Of a stretch of DNA of 21,194 nucleotides, positions 7,827 to 12,997 are shown in pieces. The DNA is from a virus, in IMG/VR virus record IMGVR_UViG_3300031607_000025, positions 1 through 21,194 of that record; one strand, 5' to 3'. Under the pieces are notes generated by a model. That model did not search any database, was not told the origin of the DNA, and saw nothing but the letters and a program-made list of their open reading frames with translations. The position numbers and the translations under genes are program-made. The first letter of the stretch is position 1. Each line of letters begins with the position of its first letter.

Positions 7827-8024
7827 TTAGTCTTTTAATTGCTTAAGTCTCTCCTTTAAACAAGTCCCGTAAGTTGTCATAGCATCAAATTGTACATTAA
7901 GCAAAGCCTGTTGCTCTTTTGAAATCTCCAAAAACTTAACAGAAGATTTAAACACAGAAAGCTTATGAGTCTTGTCTGCTAATTCTTCTTTCTCTTTCTC
8001 TAATCTTTTAATAAAATCTGACAT
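7827..8024 (-). CDS. 65-aa helical protein, unknown function
   Basis: The protein runs from MSDFIKRLEKEKEELADKTH to LKERLKQLKD and looks entirely helical, with heptad-like leucines at both ends. A small coiled-coil or helical hairpin is likely. A longer in-frame reading from an ATG at 8072 exists, but it would overlap the end of the 95-aa gene. The inner start at 8024 is preferred because it has the leader AATTAAAACTAAATATT, nearly identical to the one before the 99-aa gene. It lies 19 nt downstream of the 95-aa gene stop. Nothing indicates function. Confidence 0.68.
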   Translation of the reverse strand: MSDFIKRLEKEKEELADKTHKLSVFKSSVKFLEISKEQQALLNVQFDAMTTYGTCLKERLKQLKD

Positions 8025-8043
8025 AATATTTAGTTTTAATTGT

Positions 8044-8331
8044 TTACTGTGGTGGTGGCGGTGGCGGAACAAACTCCTGAGCCGGTGATGCCGGCACAGG
8101 TGGTGGCAATGGCACTTCAGGTGCTTTCAATAACTCATCCCTGCTCTCAACATTACTCCTTAAACTACTGAAGCCTACCTGATATATCACACATCTTACT
8201 CCATCCCTCCGCTTGTACAACTCCAAAGCATTCTTATACATCATCTGCTTAACATACACCTTATCCCACTTCCTAGACACTAAAGTAACTTGCTCCGTTT
8301 CATGTATGCCGACTTTCTTCTTCTTTGCCAT
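8044..8331 (-). CDS. 95-aa protein with proline-rich C-terminal tail
   Basis: First gene of the leftward operon. The first 65 residues are basic (MAKKKKVGIHETEQVTLVS, then KRRDGVRCVIYQVG) and could form a small alpha/beta domain. The last 30 residues are proline-rich and low in complexity, ending FVPPPPPPQ with PLPPPVPASP before it. Proline-rich tails often bind partners or act as flexible spacers on virion proteins. The DNA encoding the tail is a run of GGTGGTGGCGGTGGCGG on the minus strand. No relative is recognised. The start is preceded by AATATTATATTAGCACC. Confidence 0.68.
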   Translation of the reverse strand: MAKKKKVGIHETEQVTLVSRKWDKVYVKQMMYKNALELYKRRDGVRCVIYQVGFSSLRSNVESRDELLKAPEVPLPPPVPASPAQEFVPPPPPPQ

Positions 8332-8417
8332 GGTGCTAATATAATATTCTTTGCGACATTATGACGTAACACTCTCAAAAAAAATTCAAAAAATTTTCAG
8401 GATTTGTATGGACAGGT

Positions 8418-8470
8418 GGTTAATAGCCAATTAGCCCCGCCCTCTTTCCCGTTTTCGGGTACGGGGGGCT
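8418..8470. other. GC-rich structured islet in the divergent intergenic region
   Basis: The region 8332-8536 lies between the leftward and rightward units and holds no gene. Within it, GGTTAAT (8418-8424) can pair with ATTAGCC (8430-8436) with one G-U pair. AGCCCC (8433-8438) can instead pair with GGGGCT (8465-8470), enclosing a second stem CCCG-TTTT-CGGG (8448-8459). The first two pairings share bases 8433-8436 and exclude each other. The local GC content is far above the flanks. It could be a structured leader RNA, a switch, or a protein-binding or replication site. Confidence 0.45.
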
Positions 8471-8488
8471 CGTTGTAAAAACACAAAA

Positions 8489-8519
8489 AAGAGAGTCCGA
8501 TATCGTATCGGTATCTCTT
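8489..8519 (-). terminator. Hairpin terminator facing the leftward operon
   Basis: AAGAGA (8489-8494) pairs with TCTCTT (8514-8519), and CCGATA (8497-8502) with TATCGG (8506-8511), separated by a 2x2 internal loop and closed by TCG. Read on the minus strand, the stem is followed by TTTTTTGTGTTTTT, a good U tract. On the plus strand it would lie in the 5' leader of the 106-aa gene. It would stop leftward antisense transcripts from the island entering the 8331 operon. Confidence 0.6.
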
Positions 8520-8536
8520 AATCATTTAAATATAAC

Positions 8537-8857
8537 ATGATGAACAAGTCAATCAACGCGCAAGTACAAGCCTTAGCTTTAACTAAGAATCCACATGCTA
8601 TTAAACTATGGTGGAACAATTTGTCTACACCTCAGAAAGCTTTAGCTATTGCATCTATAGGTGCTTTATCATCAGCTTCAGTGTACTACTTTGTAGTTGC
8701 TGGTACTGTTTACACGACAACTCAAGTTGTAGCAGGCACAGTTTACACAGCTTTAGCTTGGGGAGCTCTAACTTATACTATTAGTAAGAGCGTCCTTGAC
8801 ACTAAATCAATATCAGACAACTACGAATCAGAAGAGGACTACGATATCAACGCGTAG
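8537..8857 (+). CDS. 106-aa membrane protein with an internal repeat
   Basis: Residues 1-33 are polar and include LWWNNLSTPQK. Two hydrophobic segments follow, about 35-58 and 62-84, enough for two membrane passes. The end (90-106) is acidic with YESEEDYDINA. VVAGTVYT occurs at 53-60 and again at 64-71, an 11-residue tandem duplication spanning the loop and start of the second segment. Small two-pass membrane proteins in phages include holins and superinfection-exclusion or immunity proteins. No motif chooses between them. It is the first gene of the rightward three-gene island. The 95-bp repeat begins 10 nt after its stop (TAG). Confidence 0.75.
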   Translation: MMNKSINAQVQALALTKNPHAIKLWWNNLSTPQKALAIASIGALSSASVYYFVVAGTVYTTTQVVAGTVYTALAWGALTYTISKSVLDTKSISDNYESEEDYDINA

Positions 8858-8867
8858 AAAACACATT

Positions 8868-8962
8868 AAAAAGCAAACACGTCTTAAAGAGTTTCTGGCG
8901 TGTCTAAACAAAGAAGCCTCTGTATCTATTAATCAAGTATAAACAAAGTCCTGGTAACAGGC
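8868..8962 (+). repeat. 95-bp direct repeat, copy 1 (intergenic leader)
   Basis: This block is identical, base for base, to 9376-9470, 508 bp away. It ends 9 nt before the ATG of the 130-aa gene, exactly as copy 2 ends 9 nt before the ATG of the 146-aa gene. It contains ACACG/CGTGT arms (8877-8881, 8899-8903), the sequence TTAATCAAGTATAAAC, and a CCTG-GTAA-CAGG hairpin (8950-8961) with a GNRA-type loop. A shared promoter or translation leader is likely. Confidence 0.95.
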
Positions 8963-8971
8963 GTATTTACT

Positions 8972-9364
8972 ATGAGCAGTCTATCTATTTCCGTTGACCT
9001 GTATAATGTCTCGCTGCATGAGGCAGCTAGTGAGCACATGGATATCCCTTATCAGATCTATGATGAGGTATTGTCAGAACCTTGCGTACGTTTGGCGTAC
9101 ATGCAAGAGCTCCACAATTGGGCTTTCTCCGATTGTCTTAGGAGCATCGGCCTTGTTGTCAAGGTCTATGCTCCTTCTCGTTTTACCAAGAGCCAGCTTA
9201 GTAGCTTCTATGAAATGGACTATTGCGAGCGCCAGATAAAACATATCTATAGCTGTATACATGCGGGCATTCATCCCGATGATCTTGCCATAGAGTGGCT
9301 TGCCTCCGTACGCAAGTACGACGACATTGAAGTATGGTTCAAGGGTGTCAAGCTGTTTCAATAG
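8972..9364 (+). CDS. Unknown 130-aa protein, GC-rich outlier
   Basis: Not recognised. It begins MSSLSISVDLYNVSLHEAAS and contains five cysteines scattered without an obvious metal-binding spacing. A central segment reads as helices, with YAPSRFTKSQLSSFYEMDYCERQIKHIY, and it ends EVWFKGVKLFQ. No membrane segment is seen. By hand count, three 60-base stretches of this gene are 45-52% G+C, well above its surroundings, and it uses codons such as GCC, CGC and TAC that are rarer nearby. This suggests acquisition from another source. An antisense open frame of 104 codons overlaps it but has no leader of its own. The gene sits between the two 95-bp repeats, so recombination between them would delete it cleanly. 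Confidence 0.75.
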   Translation: MSSLSISVDLYNVSLHEAASEHMDIPYQIYDEVLSEPCVRLAYMQELHNWAFSDCLRSIGLVVKVYAPSRFTKSQLSSFYEMDYCERQIKHIYSCIHAGIHPDDLAIEWLASVRKYDDIEVWFKGVKLFQ

Positions 9365-9375
9365 GCTTACAAACA

Positions 9376-9470
9376 AAAAAGCAAACACGTCTTAAAGAGT
9401 TTCTGGCGTGTCTAAACAAAGAAGCCTCTGTATCTATTAATCAAGTATAAACAAAGTCCTGGTAACAGGC
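9376..9470 (+). repeat. 95-bp direct repeat, copy 2 (intergenic leader)
   Basis: Perfect copy of 8868-8962. It starts 11 nt after the stop of the 130-aa gene and ends 9 nt before the next ATG, so it makes up nearly the whole intergenic space. The absence of any mismatch over 95 bp implies recent duplication, gene conversion, or strong selection on both copies. Confidence 0.95.
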
Positions 9471-9479
9471 ATCAAGATT

Positions 9480-9920
9480 ATGAGTAATTCAAGAACAAGA
9501 CGACCAAGAGTAAGAAGAAGAGTACATGTATTACATGACGACGCTGTTATCTACTCACTAGAAGAGACTAAGCGTAAGCCAAGAGTAACTGCCAAGACAT
9601 TGGTAACACTCAAGGACAACAAGCGACTGCTATCTAAACTCGGTTATACCGATGATGAGGTCTCTGCCATCAACACGCTGATACCTAAGCGTAAGATTTG
9701 GAGAATGTTTATCAAGTCTCTAAACAAAGGCAATGTATTCCACTACAGGAATAACAACCTCAGCGATGTGCAACATCTGGACACTACACCATTTAATAAG
9801 CCAGTGAACCTTGACAAGGCTTTCATAAGACGTCAATGGGAATCTGCTAAGAACTATGGTAAACGTGTAAATAGAAACACCCAAGCGGGAGCTCAGGTGT
9901 CTAGTCTTCAAGTTGCGTAG
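9480..9920 (+). CDS. Unknown 146-aa basic protein
   Basis: The N-terminus is extremely basic: MSNSRTRRPRVRRRVHVL has eight arginines in eighteen residues. Further basic patches occur at KRKPRVTAKT and IPKRKIWRMFIKSLNKG. The rest is polar with short helices such as NKRLLSKLGYTDDEVSAINTL. Such a composition points to nucleic-acid binding, but I see no known fold. There are no cysteines and no membrane segment. It is the last gene of the three-gene island, using the second 95-bp repeat as its leader. It ends (TAG) 65 bp before the end of the convergent winged-helix gene. That gap holds only weak inverted repeats and no clear terminator. Confidence 0.72.
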   Translation: MSNSRTRRPRVRRRVHVLHDDAVIYSLEETKRKPRVTAKTLVTLKDNKRLLSKLGYTDDEVSAINTLIPKRKIWRMFIKSLNKGNVFHYRNNNLSDVQHLDTTPFNKPVNLDKAFIRRQWESAKNYGKRVNRNTQAGAQVSSLQVA

Positions 9921-9985
9921 ACATACCAACAATCATCTTAACATGATAGTGACTAGTAAGTCAATGAAGTGAGACAAAGATAATA

Positions 9986-10381
9986 CTATCTGTCAAACTG
10001 ACCCATATTAACGGGAGTTTCTGTCTTTATTTTAAATAAACGATAGAAGCAATCTAGCTGCCTTCTCGTATTGTACCCGATCATAACAGGATTAACATAA
10101 TGATCCTGTCCATCGTGTACTATGAAGCCAGCCTTGACTAACTCCGATCGAGACCTATAGAATGCATGTTTGTGCTTGAAGCCGAAATCCTCGTGGTTAC
10201 CTGTAACGATGAGGTTTTCTACTTCTAAACCAGCACCTACCTGCTCTATAATATCTATCAATAAGTCATGAGACTTAGGACTAAGCTTACGCAAAGCTTT
10301 AATGCTACTCATAGGTAGCTCGAACTTTCGTACTCTAGTCTTATAGTCTCTGGAAATAAGTCTCTTTATCGTCTCTATCAT
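9986..10381 (-). CDS. RepL-like winged-helix protein (replication initiator or regulator)
   Basis: 131 aa. The core, about 25-100, reads as a winged helix: SSIKALRKLSPKSHDLLIDIIEQV as the first helices, then KHAFYRSRSELVKAGFIVHDGQDHYVNPVMI as recognition helix and wing. The last part has the pattern I associate with plasmid RepL/RepA-type winged-helix proteins (FYRAxxELxxKGFI...YxINP). Such proteins bind DNA repeats at origins or repress their own promoters. Upstream of its start lie a TAnnTTTG box and then five identical-arm palindromes, obvious candidate binding sites. Its N-terminus is basic (RLISRDYKTRVRKF). The leader CTTAACTAAATTAAATT precedes the ATG. Function as initiator versus repressor cannot be decided from sequence alone. 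Confidence 0.75.
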   Translation of the reverse strand: MIETIKRLISRDYKTRVRKFELPMSSIKALRKLSPKSHDLLIDIIEQVGAGLEVENLIVTGNHEDFGFKHKHAFYRSRSELVKAGFIVHDGQDHYVNPVMIGYNTRRQLDCFYRLFKIKTETPVNMGQFDR

Positions 10382-10423
10382 AATTTAATTTAGTTAAGAT
10401 TAATTGTTAAGTCTACGCATCGA

Positions 10424-10431
10424 CAAAGATA
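10424..10431 (-). promoter_or_regulatory. Candidate Bacteroidota-type -7 box for the winged-helix gene
   Basis: CAAAGATA on the plus strand reads TATCTTTG on the minus strand, matching TAnnTTTG. A possible TTTG -33 element is at 10455-10458, 23 nt upstream, slightly wider than usual. The palindrome array begins 11 nt beyond that, so a bound protein could control this promoter. The predicted leader is about 35 nt. Confidence 0.4.
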
Positions 10432-10469
10432 GAATTATATGTCAATAATCCTATCAAAATGTCGAATTA

Positions 10470-10612
10470 TGTAACAAAAGTTGTTACATAATGTGTAACA
10501 AAAGTTGTTACATAGTTGAAAAATGTGTAACAAAAGTTGTTACATTTTAACACTTTTCGTGTAACAAAAGTTGTTACATAGTTGAAAGCAGAATGTAACA
10601 AGAATTGTTACA
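10470..10612. repeat. Array of five 19-bp palindromes
   Basis: TGTAACAAAAGTTGTTACA occurs at 10470-10488, 10494-10512, 10526-10544 and 10560-10578, and TGTAACAAGAATTGTTACA at 10594-10612. All ten 8-bp arms are exact and only the 3-bp centre differs in the last copy. Start-to-start distances are 24, 32, 34 and 34 bp. GTTGAAA occurs in two spacers. Exact dyads at near-regular spacing indicate dimeric protein binding. The array lies between two divergent genes. Confidence 0.95.
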
Positions 10613-10694
10613 CTTTTTAGGCCTTTTTTGAGGCTTTATAGGGCTTTCGAGCGTTTTTGTCTACAATATGTATAGGGAAGCTTCTAAAAACATG

Positions 10695-10724
10695 TGTAAC
10701 TTTTCTGTAAAATTTGTGTGTAAC
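10695..10724 (+). repeat. Two TGTAAC half sites
   Basis: TGTAACTTTT occurs at 10695-10704 and 10719-10728, 24 bp apart. The first six bases equal the palindrome arm but no second arm follows. The 24-bp distance repeats the spacing of the first two palindromes. They may be weaker sites for the same protein. Confidence 0.55.
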
Positions 10725-10772
10725 TTTTTACTATAATATTTACACAGAGTTTGTAAAAACATATTGTAAACA

Positions 10773-10810
10773 CTTGAGGGATATTTCTTGAGAGACATCT
10801 TGAGGAACAT
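10773..10810 (+). repeat. Short CTTGAG direct repeats
   Basis: CTTGAG starts at 10773, 10787 and 10799. The last two extend to the 12-bp tandem CTTGAG-AGACAT and CTTGAG-GAACAT. They lie in the AT-rich gene-free stretch just upstream of a candidate promoter. They could be iterons or activator sites. The copy number is small, so chance cannot be excluded. Confidence 0.4.
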
Positions 10811-10826
10811 TCTGATAATACGTTTG
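10800..10826 (+). promoter_or_regulatory. Candidate rightward promoter
   Basis: TACGTTTG (10819-10826) matches TAnnTTTG, with a TTG at 10800-10802 as a possible -33 element 16 nt upstream. Transcription would start near 10833 and give a leader of about 140 nt before the 153-aa gene, including the hairpin at 10905-10929. Confidence 0.4.
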
Positions 10827-10904
10827 AATAATACTTGCATACATACGGTTAAAACTTGTTGTGTGTAAGAATTGTAATATTGCTAAATACTGCTGTATTA
10901 CATA

Positions 10905-10929
10905 CTGTGGTGAGATAGTCTTACTACAG
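10905..10929 (+). other. Leader hairpin, 10 bp with two G-U pairs
   Basis: CTGTGGTGAG (10905-10914) and CTTACTACAG (10920-10929) form a 10-bp stem around ATAGT if two G-U pairs are allowed. G-U pairs work only in RNA on the plus strand, which favours an RNA structure over a DNA operator. It lies 42 nt before the 153-aa gene start. Confidence 0.45.
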
Positions 10930-10971
10930 TAGATAATCGTTAATAAATTTAAGTTTTAAAACAAGGAAATT

Positions 10972-11433
10972 ATGGAAGGTACTGTAAACATTAAGGAAGT
11001 TGTAATAGGTTATAAGATCACATCGTTTGACTATGGCAAACGAATGTGTAATGTTACTATCTATATTGATAGGAAACACACTGGTAAGGGTGAGGAGAAG
11101 AATTTTAAGGGAGTTAAGGTTTCTTCTTTGTTAGCTTGGAGGTTGGAGAATCAACCTAAGAGATTTCCTATTAAGAAGTGGGTAGTAGGATTAAACGGGA
11201 GTATAAACAGGAGAGAGAATCCTTATCAAGTAATTAAGTATACTGATAAGGTTACTGGCAAGGCTGAGTTATTAATTGCACCAGTGGAGCAGCGTAGCAG
11301 GTACATACCTGTAACGTATGATGCATTTGGTAATAAGTTAGAGGGAAAACCTGTAAACAGATTTCATAAACGTGAGTATTATTTACGTTGGAGAAATTTA
11401 GTAAAGCAATCACGTAGGACTGTGAATGCTTAA
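10972..11433 (+). CDS. Unknown 153-aa basic protein, first gene of the rightward unit
   Basis: Not recognised. The first half alternates short strands (NIKEVVIGYKITSFDYGKRMCNVTIYIDRK), suggesting a small beta-rich domain. The second half is strongly basic and ends LRWRNLVKQSRRTVNA. It has no membrane segment. The start follows AACAAGGAAATT, one of the few purine-rich leaders here resembling a Shine-Dalgarno site. Being the first gene downstream of the palindrome-bearing control region, it is probably expressed early and perhaps controlled by the divergent winged-helix protein. A long inverted repeat follows its stop. Nucleic-acid binding is plausible from charge alone. Confidence 0.75.
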   Translation: MEGTVNIKEVVIGYKITSFDYGKRMCNVTIYIDRKHTGKGEEKNFKGVKVSSLLAWRLENQPKRFPIKKWVVGLNGSINRRENPYQVIKYTDKVTGKAELLIAPVEQRSRYIPVTYDAFGNKLEGKPVNRFHKREYYLRWRNLVKQSRRTVNA

Positions 11434-11443
11434 GTATAATAAC

Positions 11444-11484
11444 AGTAATATAATTCTCCCCCTTGAAGGGGGGAGAATATTACT
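11444..11484 (+). terminator. Long inverted repeat after the 153-aa gene
   Basis: AGTAAT (11444-11449) and ATTCTCCCCC (11453-11462) pair with GGGGGAGAAT and ATTACT (to 11484), leaving a 3-nt bulge and a loop of about 6 nt. The stem is very stable but the downstream plus strand is ATTAAAAAAAA rather than a U run. It may end transcription weakly or protect the 3' end of the message. Confidence 0.5.
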
Positions 11485-11504
11485 ATTAAAAAAAACAAGA
11501 AGTT

Positions 11505-11645
11505 ATGATATCAATATCTATGTTAATGAATACTATGAGAGTATATAGATGTGGAGCTGGTGAAGCTCAGACATTTTTACGATCACCATGTGATGTACCA
11601 TTTGAATTCTCAAGTGGATTACGATATACACCACACAATCAATAA
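11505..11645 (+). CDS. Possible 46-aa small protein
   Basis: The frame begins MISISMLMNTMRVYRCGAGE and ends RYTPHNQ. It is preceded by AACAAGAAGTT, the leader motif seen before several genes here, and it sits in an otherwise empty 295-bp gap between the 153-aa and 244-aa genes. It has two cysteines and a cluster of four methionines near the start, so the true start could be one of the internal ATGs (11520, 11526 or 11535). No relative is recognised. The rest of the gap (11646-11687) shows nothing. Confidence 0.4.
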   Translation: MISISMLMNTMRVYRCGAGEAQTFLRSPCDVPFEFSSGLRYTPHNQ

Positions 11646-11687
11646 TCAAAACACATAAACAACAATCGTACATACACGATGAATTAC

Positions 11688-11728
11688 TAATCAAGTTTAA
11701 AGCTGGCGAGCATTATACGCTACACACT
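11688..11728 (+). promoter_or_regulatory. Leader related to the 95-bp repeat
   Basis: TAATCAAGTTTAAA starts 41 nt before the ATG at 11729. In both 95-bp repeats TAATCAAGTATAAA starts 42 nt before the ATG. A short stem TGGCG/CGCTA (11704-11708, 11718-11722) follows, analogous in position to the CCTG-GTAA-CAGG hairpin. A shared promoter or translation signal with diverged structure is likely. Confidence 0.4.
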
Positions 11729-12463
11729 ATGGAAATAACAATCAAGATTGAACAAGACAGGATAGGCATACAATTCTCGGGATTACAAGTAATATTATCT
11801 CCGAACGAATTAAAAGAAGATTCTAAACAATTAGAAGAAATACTATCTTACATACTGTCTAAGACTTCTGCTGATAGGCAAAATTTGGACGCACAGAGCG
11901 TTTCTACTATAACTGATACATTCATATCAATAGGCATGAGATTATTCGAATACGTCAAAATAAACGAGCAAATAAGTTTATCTTTTGAGTTAGACGATAA
12001 GTTTGAACTTAAAATCAGTATTGATAATGTATTAGGCTATATAAACATTCCTGCATTTATGGATCTACATAAAGATTTCAACGAGGCAATAGAAGAGGTT
12101 AAGAAAATGTTTTCTAAAACTAAAGACAGTGTTCCTAAATGGATGTTGTATTTTGATGAAAACAATGAAGATCAGGAAGAAGATGTATTGCCTAAAGACT
12201 TTACAAATCCGCTTAAAAAACGACGTGATCCTGGCATGATTGAAATTCAATTTGATGAAAGGCCAACGGTCAGACAATTAGCTTATAAAATAGCTAAGCC
12301 TTTTGATAGAGTATTGCAGTACGTTGCTTTAATACGATCAAACAACGGGCAACGAAAAGTTACCGTTGCAGCTGAAAGCACTTTAAAGGCTCATGAAGTT
12401 TATAAAATATGCCTAGCATACAATTTAAAAGCAAATATTAATTTTGCTGATTCAATACTTTAA
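11729..12463 (+). CDS. Unknown 244-aa protein
   Basis: Not recognised. The first 20 residues form beta strands (MEITIKIEQDRIGIQFSGLQ), followed by helices (NELKEDSKQLEEILSYIL). A second strand-rich part lies at about 83-105 (ISLSFELDDKFELKISIDN). Residues 145-155 are an acidic linker (ENNEDQEEDVLP) and the C-terminal 70 residues (PTVRQLAYKIAKPFDRVLQYVALIRSNNGQRKVTVAAE) look like a separate small domain. Repeated-strand N-terminus plus acidic linker plus C-domain suggests a two-domain soluble protein. No catalytic or metal motif is visible. Its leader resembles the end of the 95-bp repeats. The 63-aa gene follows after 9 nt. Confidence 0.75.
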   Translation: MEITIKIEQDRIGIQFSGLQVILSPNELKEDSKQLEEILSYILSKTSADRQNLDAQSVSTITDTFISIGMRLFEYVKINEQISLSFELDDKFELKISIDNVLGYINIPAFMDLHKDFNEAIEEVKKMFSKTKDSVPKWMLYFDENNEDQEEDVLPKDFTNPLKKRRDPGMIEIQFDERPTVRQLAYKIAKPFDRVLQYVALIRSNNGQRKVTVAAESTLKAHEVYKICLAYNLKANINFADSIL

Positions 12464-12472
12464 AACAATAGT

Positions 12473-12664
12473 ATGAATTTACATGTTGAATTTTCCAATT
12501 ACTTACCAGATAAGCAGATCTCCAACAAGCTTAAAAAAATAGCAAAGCTTTTAGAAGAAGGTTATACTGAAGGCAGACAAATGCCAGCAGAAACTAATTG
12601 GAAGATCGACTTACCTCACTGCAAAGAGCAATTAATAATTGCCGGCAGTAAAATTAATGAATAA
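12473..12664 (+). CDS. Small 63-aa conserved-looking protein
   Basis: Begins MNLHVEFSNYLPDKQISNKL. The centre, KIAKLLEEGYTEGRQ followed by TNWKID, resembles a recurrent motif of tiny phage and mobile-element proteins in which a helix ending I-x-EGYTSG is followed by P...W-x-L. I know of no established function for that family. There is one cysteine and no membrane segment. It starts 9 nt after the 244-aa gene, and its stop is 16 nt before the next start, so all three are co-transcribed. Confidence 0.65.
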   Translation: MNLHVEFSNYLPDKQISNKLKKIAKLLEEGYTEGRQMPAETNWKIDLPHCKEQLIIAGSKINE

Positions 12665-12680
12665 TCTAAAACAAGAAATC

Positions 12681-12995
12681 ATGAAAAATCCATTAAAAAA
12701 AGGCAGTATCGTAGCAATGACAACATCAAAACTAAGCTCTTACATACTTGGTGATATCCATTTTGTATTAAAAAGCTCAGCAGACATAACAGCTAGAGCA
12801 GAAGCAAAAATATCTAACAAGCTTACTGGAAGAGCTGAGTCTTCAGTCATTGAAGATCGCCACAATCGTACAGAAGAGACTCAAAAGACTATCATCATTG
12901 CTAGTTCAATGTTGTACAATGAACTAAACAAAGCTTTCACATCACCAGATGATGATAGCGCACAAGCCGCATATGAATCAGAAGTAAACTCATAG
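12681..12995 (+). CDS. Unknown 104-aa protein
   Basis: Begins MKNPLKKGSIVAMTTSKLSS. The longer in-frame reading from 12639 is rejected because it overlaps the 63-aa gene, and because AACAAGAAATC, the local leader motif, stands right before the ATG at 12681. The protein is Ser/Ala-rich with long helices (FVLKSSADITARAEAKISNK and KTIIIASSMLYNELNKAF) and an acidic end. This hints at a helical, possibly oligomeric, small protein. It has no cysteines and no membrane segment. Two bases separate it from the following membrane-protein gene. Confidence 0.68.
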   Translation: MKNPLKKGSIVAMTTSKLSSYILGDIHFVLKSSADITARAEAKISNKLTGRAESSVIEDRHNRTEETQKTIIIASSMLYNELNKAFTSPDDDSAQAAYESEVNS

Positions 12996-12997
12996 TC

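Noticed and set aside
9074-9388. 104-codon antisense open frame over the 130-aa gene
   Set aside because: It lies fully opposite a gene with a conserved leader, has no recognisable leader or domain, and long antisense frames are expected in this more GC-rich stretch.
9973-9994. Bidirectional terminator between the convergent genes
   Set aside because: The GAC/GTC and AGATA/TATCT pairing has a two-base bulge, only A/T-rich inner pairs and no U tract on either strand.
10470-10612. CRISPR array
   Set aside because: Repeats are 19-bp perfect dyads with 5-15-bp AT-rich gaps that partly resemble each other. CRISPR spacers are about 30 bp and unique, and no cas gene is present.
12639-12680. Upstream extension of the 104-aa protein to an ATG at 12639
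   Set aside because: It would overlap the 63-aa gene by 26 nt, and the local leader motif AACAAGAAATC directly precedes the ATG at 12681.
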